A DNA stretch of 64,000 nucleotides from Lapillicoccus jejuensis. GTDB lineage: Bacteria; Actinomycetota; Actinomycetes; Actinomycetales; Dermatophilaceae. The stretch is taken from the NCBI RefSeq assembly GCF_006715055.1, contig NZ_VFMN01000001.1, forward strand, positions 1 through 64,000, written 5' to 3'. The position numbers were made by a program, and so were the translations under genes. The notes under the pieces are model-generated. The model was not told where the DNA came from. It saw only the letters and a program-made list of their open reading frames with translations, and ran no database searches. Below are positions 16,248 through 27,400 of this stretch, piece after piece. Position 1 is the first letter of the stretch, and each line of letters opens with the position of its first letter.

Positions 16248-17159
16248 TCACCGGGAGGCGACGAGCTCCGCGAGACCGGACCCCATCCACGTGCCGATGG
16301 CCTGCGCGTGGGTGGTGACGGCGGCGGCGAGCACGACCCCGCCGAGGAGCCGTCCCCACCCGCGGGCACCGGTGGCGCGTCGGCGCATCGCCCGCGGCCG
16401 CGCCGACGGTGGCACAGGGTTGCGGCGGGCGCCGGCGGGGACCCGGTCGAGCGGGCCGACGGGCACGCTGACGAACGGGCGGCCGGCCCGGCCGACCGCA
16501 CCCGGCCCCGTCGGGACGGGCGGGAAGCGCGTGGCGCACGCCCGGGCCAGCGCCTGGACCGTGGCGTCGTCGACGACGACGGGCCGGCGCAGGAACCACT
16601 CGCGCAGCCGCCCGGACGGCACGACGTGGACGCCCGCCACCTCCTGCGGCTCGAACCCCTGGTGCACGTCGTTGGCCAGGACGAGGACCGGGTGGACCGG
16701 GACGCGCAACGCCCCCGCCATGGTCTCGGCGTGGTCCGCGACGACCGACAGCGTGTGGTCCTGCGGCGTGTGGTGCCGGCTGTGCGCCGGCCCGACGTGC
16801 CGCCACAGCATGCCGTGGTGGACCGTGAGGTCGGCCATCCAGTTCTTCGTCTCGAGGACGAACACCCCGGAGTCGGTGACGACGACGTGGTCGAGGTCGG
16901 CGAGCGGTCGGGCCGGGGTGAGCAGCCGCTGGTGCAGGGCGTGCACCTGCGGACCGAGCCCGTCGAGGACCGCGGCGACGTGGCGCTCGCCGCCGGACCC
17001 GCGCGACCACCGGGCCGCGAGGAGGTCCTGCTGGGCGGCCCGCTGGTGCGGCCGCTCGACGCCGGCGCCGAGCTCCGGGACGCGACCGGCGACCCCGCTG
17101 GTGGGGGCCGTCGCCCCGCTCGACGCTGCTGCGTCCCGTCCGTACGACGCCGTGCTCAC
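16248..17159 (-). CDS. NERD-domain protein with C-terminal membrane helix
   Basis: A 303-residue protein. The NERD domain spans about 50-200 with DLDHVVVTDSGVFVLETKNW, carrying the Asp and the E-x-K pair of the predicted nuclease site, then VLVLANDVHQG, VAGVHVVP and REWFLRRPVVV. Near the C-terminus a basic linker leads to a hydrophobic segment WGRLLGGVVLAAAVTTHAQ that may anchor it in the membrane. GTG 17159 has a GGGAG site six bases upstream. It is clearly paralogous to the protein at 38328-39314, with the same VFVL-TK-W and REWFLRRPVV segments. Function is unknown for the family; a nuclease-like role in DNA processing has been proposed from the domain alone. Confidence 0.75.
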   Translation of the reverse strand: MSTASYGRDAAASSGATAPTSGVAGRVPELGAGVERPHQRAAQQDLLAARWSRGSGGERHVAAVLDGLGPQVHALHQRLLTPARPLADLDHVVVTDSGVFVLETKNWMADLTVHHGMLWRHVGPAHSRHHTPQDHTLSVVADHAETMAGALRVPVHPVLVLANDVHQGFEPQEVAGVHVVPSGRLREWFLRRPVVVDDATVQALARACATRFPPVPTGPGAVGRAGRPFVSVPVGPLDRVPAGARRNPVPPSARPRAMRRRATGARGWGRLLGGVVLAAAVTTHAQAIGTWMGSGLAELVASR

Positions 17160-17297
17160 GGACCACTCCCGACCGCTCGACCTGCTGTGCCGGAACAAGT
17201 CTTCCGGACAGCGAGGGATGGGGGAAGGGTCATGGGGTCGCCGAGGACTGGCCGTTCGGACGAGTCGCCCCCGCTCGCCCGGGCTCCGCCGACGTCA

Positions 17298-19283
17298 TCA
17301 GGAGGCGGACGGGGCGGCTTCGTACCGGAACGTGGAGACGAGCCGCTCGAGGTCCTCGGCGAGCGCGGAGAGGTCGCTCGCGGCCTCCTGCGTCGTCGTG
17401 GCGCTCTCCGCGGTCGCGGCGGCGACCTGGGCGACGCCGCTGATGGTGTGCGCCGCGCCGGCACTGCTCGCGGCGACCTCGGTGACGGTCCGGCCCATCT
17501 CGGAGGTCGTGGCGTTCTGCTCCTCGACGGCCGAGGCGATGGTCGTCGTGTAGTCGCTGATCCGCACGATGACGTCGGCGATCTCGGTGATGGCCTCGCC
17601 GGCGGACGTCGTCGACACCTGGATCGCGGTGATCCGGTCGCTGATCATCTGGGTGGCGTCGGCGGTCTGGCGGGCGAGCTCCTTGACCTCCCCGGCGACC
17701 ACCGCGAAGCCCTTGCCGAACTCGCCGGCCCGGGCCGCCTCGATCGTCGCGTTGAGCGCGAGCAGGTTGGTCTGCTCGGCGATGGTGCGGATGAGCTTGA
17801 CGACGTCGCCGATCTCGGCGCTGGCGGTGCCGAGCTCGCCGACCTGCTGATTGGTGCGCTGCGCCACGGTCATCGCCTGGTTCGCCACGTCCGCCGCGTT
17901 GGTCGCGTTGAGCGCGATCTGGGTGATCGAGGAGCTCATCTGCTCGGCCCCCGCGGCGATGGACTGGACCCCGACGCTGACCTGCTCGCTCGAGGCGCTG
18001 GCCGAGCCGACCTGGTCCGAGGCGTCCAACGCCCCCGAGCGCAGCTCCCCGCTCACCCGGTCGAGCTGGTGCGCCGCGGTGCTGAGCAGCGAGGTCGACT
18101 CGGCGATGCCGCGGATCGTCGTGGACACCTTGCCCACGAACCGGTTGAAGGCGTCGGCCAGCTGGCCGGTCTCGTCGTCGGTGACCTCGACGCGCTGCGT
18201 CAGGTCCCCGTCACCCTCGGCGATCTCCGCCATCCGGTCGCGCAGCCGGTCGATGGGCCGCACGATCGTGCGGGCGACGACGAGGGCGACGAGGGCCCCG
18301 ACGAGCAGCGCCCCGAGGGCGATCAGCAGCCCCACGTGCTGGGTCGCCACGGCGTCGGCGACGATGGTGCTGGTCGGCACGGCGACGACCAGCGACCAGG
18401 TGTCGGCCTGGCCGAGGCGCACGGGGACGGCGATCTGGAGCGTCTCCGCGTCCCCGCCGCCGACCACGCGCTGCGTGCTGCGCCCGGCGGACGAGGAGCT
18501 GCCGGCGAGGGCGGCGACCGCCGCGTCGACCGGCTTGCCGGCGTCCTGCGCGCGCCCGCCGCCGACGAGGTTCCCCTTGGTGCTGACGAGGATCGCGCTG
18601 CCGGTGCCGAACGGGTGGATGCCGCCGACGACGCCCTACAGACTGGCCAGGGTGAGGTCGACGCCGGACACGCCGACGACCTTGCCGTCGCGGACCATGG
18701 GCTCGGCGACCGACGTCATGAGGACGTCCTGCCCGCCGATCTTGTAGACGTAGGGCTCGATGATCTTCTCCTGGCGCGTCGACGCGGCGATCGCGTACCA
18801 GTCGTTGGCGCCCGGCTTGTCGTAGTCGACCAACGGGGTCTGGGTGATGGCTCCCCCGTCACGCACCCAGTAGGGGACGAGTCGGCCGGTGGCGTCGTCG
18901 CCGGCCCCGGCGCTGCGGAAGTCGCGGTCGCGGCCGTCGAACGCGTTCGGCTGCCAACAGGTCCACGTCCCGAGCAGGTCGGGGTGGGTGGCGAGGACGG
19001 ACCGCAGCTCGGCGTTGACCACGCGGCGGTCGCCGCCGGTGCTCGAGCTCGCCAGCAGCATCGGGGTGAAGGCGCGGGCCGTGTCGACGGCGCCGCGCAG
19101 GACCTGCTCGATCGACTCCGCGTTGCGCTGCGCGACCTCCCCGGCGTAGGCGTACCCGGCCGCCTTGGCCTCCGCGAGGCTGCGCGTCGTGATGTAACCG
19201 ACGACCCCGCCGAGGGACACGACGAGCAGGGCGACGACGGCCACGACGACGCGGGCCTTGATGGTGAAGCGGAACCGACGCAC
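17298..19283 (-). pseudogene. Methyl-accepting chemotaxis protein interrupted by an amber codon
   Basis: One continuous frame of 661 codons is broken only by TAG at 18636-18638 (codon 216), where CAG (Gln) would read LASLQGVVGGI. The N-terminal part has a membrane helix (about 11-32) and a Cache-type periplasmic sensor (WYAIAASTRQEKIIEPYVY, SVAEPMVRDGKVVGVSGVDLTL). After the stop come the rest of the sensor, a second membrane helix, a HAMP domain ([24 protein letters not shown]) and the signalling domain with the hairpin tip [32 protein letters not shown]. Everything but the stop is intact, so the mutation is recent, phase-variable or a sequencing error. No che genes lie nearby. ATG 19283 precedes a basic N-terminus. 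Confidence 0.85.
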
Positions 19284-19471
19284 TGTGACTCCCGACGCGA
19301 CGACGACACGGCGGCACGGCCGCCGCTCTCGTCCTCATCGGCCACGGGACCTTCGTCCTGAGCGAATGGTCGTGCCACGATCATCTCGCATCGCGCACCG
19401 CTCGCGGCCCGTCCCAGCGCTGCGGGGTGTCCGGCACCCGTACGGCGTTCCCGCCCTCCGGGTGCGCGGGC

Positions 19472-20344
19472 TCAGCGCTCGCAGTCGATGCCGTCGTGGT
19501 CCGCGTCCTTGTACCAGTCGTACTCGGGGTCGATGCCGACGCGGTACGGCCCGTAGCCGGCGGCGATGGCCGCCTTGCAGGTCGGGAAACGCGGGTCGAG
19601 CGACGCCGATGCGGCCGATGCGGCCGATGCGGCCGCCTGCGCCGCCGCCTGCTGCGACGCCGCCTGCTCAGCCGCCGCCCGCTGGGCGGCGGCCGCCTGA
19701 TCGGCCGCTGCTTGCTGCGCGGCCGCCTGCGCGGCGGCCGCCTGCTGGGCCGCTGCCTTCTGCGCAGCCGCCTTGGCCGCGGCCGCTTGCTCGGCGGCCG
19801 CCTTCTGCGCCGCGGCCTTCGCGGCTGCGGCCTGCTGCGCCGCGAGCGCCTCGGCGGCCGCCTTGTCCGCCGCCGCCTTGTCCGCCGCCGCCTTCTCGGC
19901 GGCCGCCTTCTCCGCCGCGGCCTCGTCCGCCGCCGCCTTCTCGGCGGCCGCCTTCTCGGCCGCGGCCTGCGCAGGGGCTCCCGGGTCGGCGGCGGGGGCA
20001 CCACCCGACAACGCGACAGGGTCGGACGTGGAGGTGGTCGACGTGGAGGCCGCGCCCCCGATCGACCCCAGCACGCCGAACAGCGTCAGCAGCGCGAGCG
20101 CCGCGGCCGGGAGGAGGACCCGCTTGCGGGTCCACGGATTGCGCTGCCCGACCGGCGCGGAGACGGGAGCCACCACCGGCCCGGCCACCGGCGCCGCCAC
20201 CGGCCCGTCGACCGGCGCGTCGACCGGTCCGGCGTAGGCCGGTGGCGCCAGCGGCGCGGTGTGCGAGGTCCACATCCGACCGTCCCAGTAGCGCAGGACG
20301 GTGCCGTCCGGGTACCAGCCGGCCGGGGCGGGGGGTGTGGTCAC
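19472..20344 (-). CDS. DUF2510, membrane helix, Ala-rich coil and excalibur-domain protein
   Basis: A 290-residue modular protein. Residues 6-25 ([20 protein letters not shown]) are a DUF2510 domain. A Pro/Val/Ala linker leads to a membrane helix at about 77-100 ([19 protein letters not shown]). About 125 residues of almost pure AAA-K/E/Q/D heptad-like repeats then form a long Ala-rich helix or coiled coil. The C-terminal domain ([18 protein letters not shown]...[11 protein letters not shown]) is an excalibur calcium-binding motif with the DxDxDG loop. The topology suggests a cytoplasmic DUF2510 part and an extracellular stalk carrying excalibur. GTG 20344 follows GGAGGACTTCT. The repeat DNA (GCC/GCG-rich) is prone to slippage, so the stalk length may vary between strains. 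Confidence 0.8.
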   Translation of the reverse strand: MTTPPAPAGWYPDGTVLRYWDGRMWTSHTAPLAPPAYAGPVDAPVDGPVAAPVAGPVVAPVSAPVGQRNPWTRKRVLLPAAALALLTLFGVLGSIGGAASTSTTSTSDPVALSGGAPAADPGAPAQAAAEKAAAEKAAADEAAAEKAAAEKAAADKAAADKAAAEALAAQQAAAAKAAAQKAAAEQAAAAKAAAQKAAAQQAAAAQAAAQQAAADQAAAAQRAAAEQAASQQAAAQAAASAASAASASLDPRFPTCKAAIAAGYGPYRVGIDPEYDWYKDADHDGIDCER

Positions 20345-20533
20345 AGAAGTCCTCCGAGGTGTCGCGGGCAGGGCGGAGCCGAGGCGCGCCCGCACCTCGT
20401 CCCCGAGCCCCGAGGCGCGCGGTCGGCGCCTCGAGGGCGTCGTCACCGTAGTCAGGAAAATCCCAGGAAACGGCGCCTTCCGGGAAATCCGTCACACGAC
20501 CGCCATGTCGGTCGACTCCCGCGCGCCTGGTCC

Positions 20534-21670
20534 CTACCCGGCGCGCCGACCCCGCGCGTACGACGCCGCCATCAGCTCGAGGTACCGCCCGGCGGGGCTG
20601 CGGTCCTTGGCGATCGGCCCCTCGCTCACGGGGTGGATCGCTCCGGTCGCCAGGTCGACGTACCCCAGCCGGTGGTGACCGACGTGGTGGCCCCACAGCT
20701 CGCCGTACAGGCGGTCGGCCCCGCCGCGGCGCCAGTGGTAGCCGACGTGGAACGTGGTCCACAGCCGCCCGAGCACCCCCATGGCGCGCCCACCCGGCAG
20801 GGCCAGGGGGATCTTCGGCAGGGACGCGCGGTCGAGGTGCAGCCGGCCGAGCTCGGCGTGCTCGAGCAGCGCCCGGACGACGCCGTCGGCGGGGGCGTGG
20901 GTGACGGCCACCTGCCCGGAGACGGTGTCCTTCCAGCCCAGCGCGGTCCCCTGGTCGTCGTGGACGTAGAGGCGCTGTCGCCCCGATCGGGTCCACGGCT
21001 CGACGAAGAGCGTGGCGTTGGCCCGGCCGTAGAGGCCGGGGCGCGCGGGCCCCTCGACCTGCTCGGCGGCCAGGGCCGCCGGCGTCGTGGTGCCCTGTGG
21101 CGGGAAGGCGAGCGACAGGCGCCGTACGGCGTCCTCCACCGTCGCCCGGTCGGCGACCGGCACCGCCGAGGCCAGCAGGGGCGGGAGGCCGCGCAGACCG
21201 ACGACGTGGACCCCGTCGACCACGGCGTGCGGCAGGGCGACGTTGCGGTCGTGGGTGAGGACGAGCAGCCCGCGGACCGGGAGGTCGAGCGATGCGGCGA
21301 CGAGCACCCGGCGCACCTGGTCGGTCAGCGCGGTCATCGCGGGCACCGCTGTCGTGGTGCGTGATCCGGCCCGCAGCCCCCGGGTCACGGTCACCGCCGA
21401 GCTCCAGTGCTTCGCGTCGAGGACGACGACGCCCCCGGGCCCGACCGCCAGGTGGTCGAGGTTGCCCAGGTGGGGCACGCACCGGTCGTGCAGCACCGTC
21501 CACCCGTCGACGGTGAGCGGGGCGAGGGTCTCGGCGACGAGACGCTCCCCCACCGCACCCCGGGCGAAGGCGTCGGCCCGTCGTCGGGCGTACGCCGCCT
21601 TGCGGTCGAGCACGCGGGCCGCCTCCGCAGCGCTCGCCGCTTCCTCGAGCGCGCTGCGTCCCGCCGACAC
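20534..21670 (-). CDS. NERD-domain protein co-transcribed with a GGDEF-EAL gene
   Basis: A 378-residue protein. The N-terminal third is a helical start followed by a NERD domain: [32 protein letters not shown] (acidic residue and A-K pair), [14 protein letters not shown] and [13 protein letters not shown]. The C-terminal half is unlike the other NERD proteins here. It has Trp/Tyr/His-rich segments ([59 protein letters not shown]) that suggest an extra beta domain of unknown role. The GTG start at 21670 is one base past the stop of the upstream GGDEF-EAL gene, so the two form an operon. I see no membrane helix. Confidence 0.72.
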   Translation of the reverse strand: MSAGRSALEEAASAAEAARVLDRKAAYARRRADAFARGAVGERLVAETLAPLTVDGWTVLHDRCVPHLGNLDHLAVGPGGVVVLDAKHWSSAVTVTRGLRAGSRTTTAVPAMTALTDQVRRVLVAASLDLPVRGLLVLTHDRNVALPHAVVDGVHVVGLRGLPPLLASAVPVADRATVEDAVRRLSLAFPPQGTTTPAALAAEQVEGPARPGLYGRANATLFVEPWTRSGRQRLYVHDDQGTALGWKDTVSGQVAVTHAPADGVVRALLEHAELGRLHLDRASLPKIPLALPGGRAMGVLGRLWTTFHVGYHWRRGGADRLYGELWGHHVGHHRLGYVDLATGAIHPVSEGPIAKDRSPAGRYLELMAASYARGRRAG

Positions 21671-21671
21671 C

Positions 21672-24290
21672 TCAGGCGACCTCGGCCGCGGCGACCGCCG
21701 GCAGCGGTTCCTGCGCCGACACGGGCCGGCCGTAGAGGAACCCCTGCGCGGCGTCGACCGACGCCGACCGGATCGCGTTCTCCTGGCCCGGCAGCTCGAC
21801 GCCCTCGGCGATGACGGTGAGCCCGAACGCGTGCGCGGCGGCGGCCATGAGCCGGACGAGGCTCTGGTGCGCGGGGTCGGCCGACGCGACGAAGCTCCGG
21901 TCGATCTTCAGGGTGTCGACGGGCAGGTGCGGCAGCTGGCCGATCGAGGTGTAGCCGGTGCCGAAGTCGTCGATGGCGATCTGGACGCCGAGCGCCCGCA
22001 GCGTCCGCATGTTCGTCGTGCAGACGGGGTCGTCGACGAGGACGGTCTCGGTGATCTCGACGACGAGGCGCGGCGGGTCGATGCCCTCCCGTCGCAGCGC
22101 GCCGACGACGTCGTCGACGAAGCCCGGGGTGGCCAGGTGCCGCCCGGACACGTTGACCGCCATCGTCAGGCCCGACCGCTCGGTGTCGGCGGCGTCCCAG
22201 CGCGCCAGCTGCGCGGTCGCCTCCGCGAGCACCCAGCGGCCGATCTCGTTGACGAGGGTGGAGCGCTCGGCGAGCGGGATGAAGGTGTCGGGCGCGAGGA
22301 CGCCGTACCCCGGCCGGTCCCAGCGGATGAGCGCCTCGACGCCGACGGGCGAGCCTGTGCTCAGCTCGATGACGGGTTGGTAGTGCAGGAAGAACTCGCC
22401 GGCGGCGAGACCGGCGCGGATCGCCTTCTCGAGCTCGAACCGTCGGCCCAGCTCGGTGCGCAGTAGGTCGTCGAAGACCTCGACGCGGCCGCGGCCGGCG
22501 GTCTTGGAGCGGTACGCCGCCGCGTCGGCCTCACTGAGCAGCTGGTCGGCCCCGACGGCGGAGTCGGCGCAGAAGGCGATGCCGATGCTGGCGCTGACGT
22601 TGACGCGGTGGTCGGCGTCGACCGCGATGTCCTCCTCGAGGGCGGCGATGAGCCGTTCGCCGATGGCGATGGTGTCGGCCTCGTCGGCGACGTCCTCGAC
22701 GAGCATGACGAACTCGTCGCCGCCGAGCCGAAAGACGGTGTCGCTGGCCCGCATCTGGTCGCGCATCCGCTCGGAGACCGTGCGCAGGACGACGTCGCCG
22801 GCGGCGTGGCCGTGCGTGTCGTTGACGGCCTTGAAGTGGTCGAGGTCGATGAACAGGACGGCGGTCATCGTCCCCGCGCGGGTGCCGCGGTGCAGCGCCT
22901 GGTCGAGCAGGAGCATGCACTGGACGCGGTTCGGCAGCTCGGTGAGCGCGTCGTGGGCGGCGTGGAAGGCCAGCTGGGCCTGGGCCTTCTCGCGGTCCTG
23001 GATCGCCTCGATCATCGCGCGCGCCGACGTGTGCATCACCTCACCGAGGCGGCCGGGGACCGCACTGGCGAGGACGGGGCTGTCGAGGTGGCCGGCGGCC
23101 ACCTGAGCGGCTTGCTCCTGCACCCGCCGCAGCCCGGTGACGGTGTCGTCGAGGGCGGCCGCGACGGTCTGGACCTCTCGGGGGCCCCGTACGGCGACCG
23201 TGGGCAGCTCCCCCGCACTGATCCGCCGCGCGGCGCCGGCGAGGTCGGTGAGCGGGCGGTCGATGAGCCGGCCGATGACGACGGCGGCACCGACGGTGAG
23301 CAGCACGAGCCCGATCAGCACCCCGATCGTCCAGTACTCCGCGCGCTGCGCGATGGAGCCCTGGGTCGCCGCGGCCTGCTCGGCGCGGACGAGCGCGGTC
23401 TTGAGCACCGCCTGGTACGCCGTGTTGCGGGCCTGGTCGGGGGTCAGCAGCCCGATGAAGTCGGTCAGCGAGGGTGCGGCGTCGGCCAGGGCGAGCGTGG
23501 CGAGGCGGTAGGTGTAGCCGGCGACCTCGGGCGAGGCCCCGGCCTGCTGCCACGCCCGCGCGAGCTCCGGCGAGGCCCCGTCGAGGACGCGGCTGGACGC
23601 GTCGGTGGCGGCGGCCCAGGCTTGCGTCCAGACGCTGCGCGACTCCGCCGAGGTCAGGCCGACCTTGGCGACCATGTAGGCCAGGCCGGGCAGCTCCAGG
23701 GCCGCGGTCTGGCTGGCGCGGGCGGCCATCTCGGTGTCCTGCACGGCCCGGACCCACGGCCCGGTGAGACCGGCGGCGAGCGCGCCGCCCAGCTCCTTGC
23801 TCTCCTGCTGACCGAGGCGGACGAGGAGGGCGGAGGCGGCGCGCGTGTCGGGCACGCCGTGCTCGCCGTCGAGGTCGGCCCGGGCGGCCTCGAGGTCGCG
23901 CTGCAGCGACGGCACGAGCGCGCGGACGGACAGCTGCTGAGCGAGGGCGGCGACCGCGGTGTCGGTCGTCGAGCGCAGCCCGTCGACGACGACGGCCATC
24001 GAGCTGACCTGCTGCAGCTGCCACGAGGTCGGCATCTCGGTCAGCACCTCGGGGTGCCGCACGCCGTAGCGCATCAGCGCAGGCATGACCTCCTGCTGCA
24101 GGTCGGAGCGGGCGAGACCCACGGCGACGGCCGCACGGATCCGCTGGTCGGCCTGGGCGACGATGTCCTGGCTGGCCAGGCTCGAGTGCACCTGGAACCC
24201 GGCGGCCACGCAGACACCCACCAGTGGCACCAGCACGAGCACCACCAGCAGAGCGCGGATGGACGGACCACCCCGTCCCGGGATTCGCAT
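21672..24290 (-). CDS. Membrane GGDEF-EAL protein (c-di-GMP synthesis/degradation)
   Basis: An 872-residue protein. It has an N-terminal membrane helix (about 10-32), a long helical extracytoplasmic sensor of about 270 residues, a second membrane helix (WTIGVLIGLVLLTVGAAVVIG), a HAMP segment (RLIDRPLTDLAGAARRISAGELP), a GGDEF domain with FRLGGDEFVML and an upstream RASD that fits the inhibitory I-site, and a C-terminal EAL domain with VEALIRWDRP, DDFGTGYTSIGQLP and AEGVELPGQ. Both catalytic signatures are intact, so it could make and break cyclic di-GMP. ATG 24290 begins just before the first membrane helix; a GTG at 24335 is also in frame and neither has a good ribosome-binding site. Confidence 0.85.
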   Translation of the reverse strand: MRIPGRGGPSIRALLVVLVLVPLVGVCVAAGFQVHSSLASQDIVAQADQRIRAAVAVGLARSDLQQEVMPALMRYGVRHPEVLTEMPTSWQLQQVSSMAVVVDGLRSTTDTAVAALAQQLSVRALVPSLQRDLEAARADLDGEHGVPDTRAASALLVRLGQQESKELGGALAAGLTGPWVRAVQDTEMAARASQTAALELPGLAYMVAKVGLTSAESRSVWTQAWAAATDASSRVLDGASPELARAWQQAGASPEVAGYTYRLATLALADAAPSLTDFIGLLTPDQARNTAYQAVLKTALVRAEQAAATQGSIAQRAEYWTIGVLIGLVLLTVGAAVVIGRLIDRPLTDLAGAARRISAGELPTVAVRGPREVQTVAAALDDTVTGLRRVQEQAAQVAAGHLDSPVLASAVPGRLGEVMHTSARAMIEAIQDREKAQAQLAFHAAHDALTELPNRVQCMLLLDQALHRGTRAGTMTAVLFIDLDHFKAVNDTHGHAAGDVVLRTVSERMRDQMRASDTVFRLGGDEFVMLVEDVADEADTIAIGERLIAALEEDIAVDADHRVNVSASIGIAFCADSAVGADQLLSEADAAAYRSKTAGRGRVEVFDDLLRTELGRRFELEKAIRAGLAAGEFFLHYQPVIELSTGSPVGVEALIRWDRPGYGVLAPDTFIPLAERSTLVNEIGRWVLAEATAQLARWDAADTERSGLTMAVNVSGRHLATPGFVDDVVGALRREGIDPPRLVVEITETVLVDDPVCTTNMRTLRALGVQIAIDDFGTGYTSIGQLPHLPVDTLKIDRSFVASADPAHQSLVRLMAAAAHAFGLTVIAEGVELPGQENAIRSASVDAAQGFLYGRPVSAQEPLPAVAAAEVA

Positions 24291-24407
24291 GGGAGGACCA
24301 TCGTCCGAGCAGTTCGACCTCTGAGCGGTTCGCACTATGTCGTAGGACGTCGCAACTATCGGAGCGGCGGCTCGGCCGGTCGGCCGCGAGGTGTTTAGCT
24401 ACCCGCC

Positions 24408-27400
24408 ATGAACCCCGGGGGCAGCATCGTCGAAGGGCTCTACGAGTCCCTCATCACCCGTGAGCTCCTCGCGCGCCTCACCGGCCGCGACGACCTCACC
24501 CTCGCCGAGGCGGTGATCGACGACGCCGACCAGCCGGAGGTGCTCTCGCGGCACGTCCGCGACGCCGTGCGGCGTGCCCTCGCCGCCCGCCGGACGCCGG
24601 AGGACCGGCTGGCCCTGGTGAACCGGCTCGTGCAGGCGCTAGCCGACCCGGACGCGGAGGTGGTGGGGGCGCGGCAGCTGCTCTCGGTCGTCCGCCCGGC
24701 CGTCCCGGGCAGCAGCGCGACGTACGACACCCGCCGGCCGGCCACTCCCCTGTCGGACACCTCCCTGCTGACCAACGCCGTCGGCGAGCCGGCGATCGGC
24801 GCCGAGCTGCGGGCCGAGCTACCGAGCGCCGACTCGGTCGACGCGATCATCGCCTTCGTCAAGTGGTACGGCCTCCGGGTCATCGAGCCGGAGCTGCGGC
24901 GCCTCGCCGAGCGCGGTGTGCCGCTGCGGGTCATCACGACGACGTACATGGGCGCGACCGAGCGGCAGGCGCTGGACCGGCTCGTCCGCGACCTCGGCGC
25001 GCAGGTGCGGATCCAGTACGACGCCCAGCGGACCCGGCTGCACGCCAAGGCGTGGCACTTCCGTCGGGCGACCGGGTTCGACACGGCGTACGTCGGCTCG
25101 TCGAACCTCTCGCGCGCGGCGCTCCTCGACGGCGTGGAGTGGAACGTGCGGCTGTCGGCGGTCGCGACGCCCGCCGTCCTGGAGAAGTTCGCCGCGACGT
25201 TCGACAGCTACTGGGCCGACCCGACCTTCGAGGCCTACGACCCGGACCGTGACGCCGACCGGCTCGACGACGCCCTGGCGCGGGCGCGCTCACGGGGAGG
25301 GGCCCCCGCCGGCGGTGGACCGATAGCGCTGTCCGGGCTGGAGGTGACGCCGTACCCCTACCAGGCGGAGATGCTCGAGCAGCTCGACGTCGAGCGGCTC
25401 GTCCACGACCGGCACCGCAACCTGCTCGTCGCGGCGACCGGCACCGGCAAGACCGTCATCGCCGCCCTCGACTACCGCGAGCTGTGCGCCCGCGCAGGAC
25501 GGCGCCTGCGGCTGCTCTTCGTCGCCCACCGCAAGGAGATCCTCACCCAGTCGCTGCGGACCTACCGCGAGGTGCTGGCCGACGCCGGCTTCGGCGAGCT
25601 CTACGTCGACGGCGCACGACCCGAACGGTGGGAGCACGTCTTTGCCTCCGTGCAGTCGCTCTCGGCCTACGGCCTGGAGAACATCGTTCCCGACGCGTTC
25701 GACGTCGTCGTCATCGACGAGTTCCACCACGGCCAGGCGGCGACGTACCGAGCGATCCTCGACCGGCTGACTCCGCGTGAGCTGCTCGGGCTGACGGCGA
25801 CCCCGGAGCGCGGCGACGGCGTCGACGTCCGCACGCTCTTCGGTGGGCACGTGGCCGCCGAGCTGCGGCTGTGGGACGCGCTCAAGGCCGACCTGCTCAC
25901 GCCCTTCCACTACTTCGGCATCGCCGACGGCACCGACCTGCGCCGCGTCGACTGGAGCACCGGCGCGTACGACGCCATGGCCCTCTCGAACGTCTACACC
26001 GGTGACCGCGCACGCGCCCGGATCATCCTCAAGGCCGTCGAGGACAAGGTCGCCGACCTCACCGCGATGAAGGCCCTGTGCTTCTGCGTCTCGATCGACC
26101 ACGCCGAGTTCATGGCCGACCAGTTCCGCGCGGCCGGTATCGCCGCGGCGACCATCACCAGCCGCACCGCCGCCCCCGACCGGCAACGCCACATCGAGGA
26201 CCTGCGCGCCGGGCGGATCCAGGCGATCATGACTGTCGACATCTTCAACGAGGGCGTCGACGTCCCCTCGATCAACACGGTGCTGTTCCTGCGGCCCACC
26301 GAGAGCTCGACGGTCTTCCTCCAGCAGCTCGGTCGTGGGCTCCGGCTCGCCCCGAACAAGCCGGTTCTGACAGCGCTCGACTTCGTCGGCCACCACCGCA
26401 AGGAGTTCCGCTTCGACCGCCGGTTCCGGGCGATGACGGGCAGCACCCGGTCGCAGCTCGAGCGCGACGTCGAGCACGGCTTCCCGTTCCTGCCGGCCGG
26501 CACCCAGATCGTGCTGGACCGCACCAGCCAGGACCTCGTCCTGGAGAACATCCGATCCCAGGTGACCTCTCGCTGGTCAACGATCGTCACCGAGCTGCGT
26601 CAGCACCCGACCGACGATCTGACGACCTTCCTCGAGCAGTCCGGGGTCGAGCTGGCCCAGGTCTTGTCCGGCGACCGCTCGTGGAGTCGGCTGCGCCGCG
26701 AGGCCGGCGCCGCCGCGCCGGCGCCCGGCCCGCACGAGACGGCCCTGCTGCGCCGGGCTCGCGCCCTCGCCCACGTGGACGACCCGGAGCGGGCAGCGGC
26801 GTACCTCACGTGGCTCGGAGACGAGCCGCCGTCGTACGAGGACGCGTCTCCCTACCTGCAGGCAATGGCCCGGATGCTCTTCTTCACCATCTGGCCCGAC
26901 GCCGGCGGGTTCGTCTCGTGCGACGCCGCGTTCGCGTCCCTGCGTGACGAACCCGCCGTCCGGGAGGACTTCCGTGCCGTCCTCGCGCACGGCCTGGCTC
27001 ACGCCGAGCGCGTGACGTCGCCGCTCGGCGGAGACCTGGGCGACCGACCGCTGCGCGTGCACGCCCGCTACTCGATCACCGAGCTGCTGGCGGCGCTGGA
27101 CTACGCGCAGGTGGGCGGCCGCAAGGCTCGCGGCTTCCAGGAGGGCGTGCTGCGCGCGCCCTCCTGGAACGCCGACGCCTTCTTCGTCACCCTGCACAAG
27201 TCGGAGGCGGACTACTCCCCCACGACGATGTACCAGGACTACGCGCTCAGCCGCGAGCTCTTCCACTGGGAGACCCAGTCGGGCACGAGCGTCGCCTCAC
27301 CGACCGGACAGCGCTACCTGCACCACGCCGACCAGGGCTCGCACATCCTGCTCTTCACGAGGCAGAGCAAGGTGACGGAGTTCGGCGGCGCGGCGCCGTA

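Noticed and set aside
19620-19980. Repeated DNA resembling a CRISPR or tandem-repeat array
   Set aside because: The repeats are Ala codons with Lys/Glu/Gln in one continuous frame; there are no equal-length spacers or nearby cas genes.
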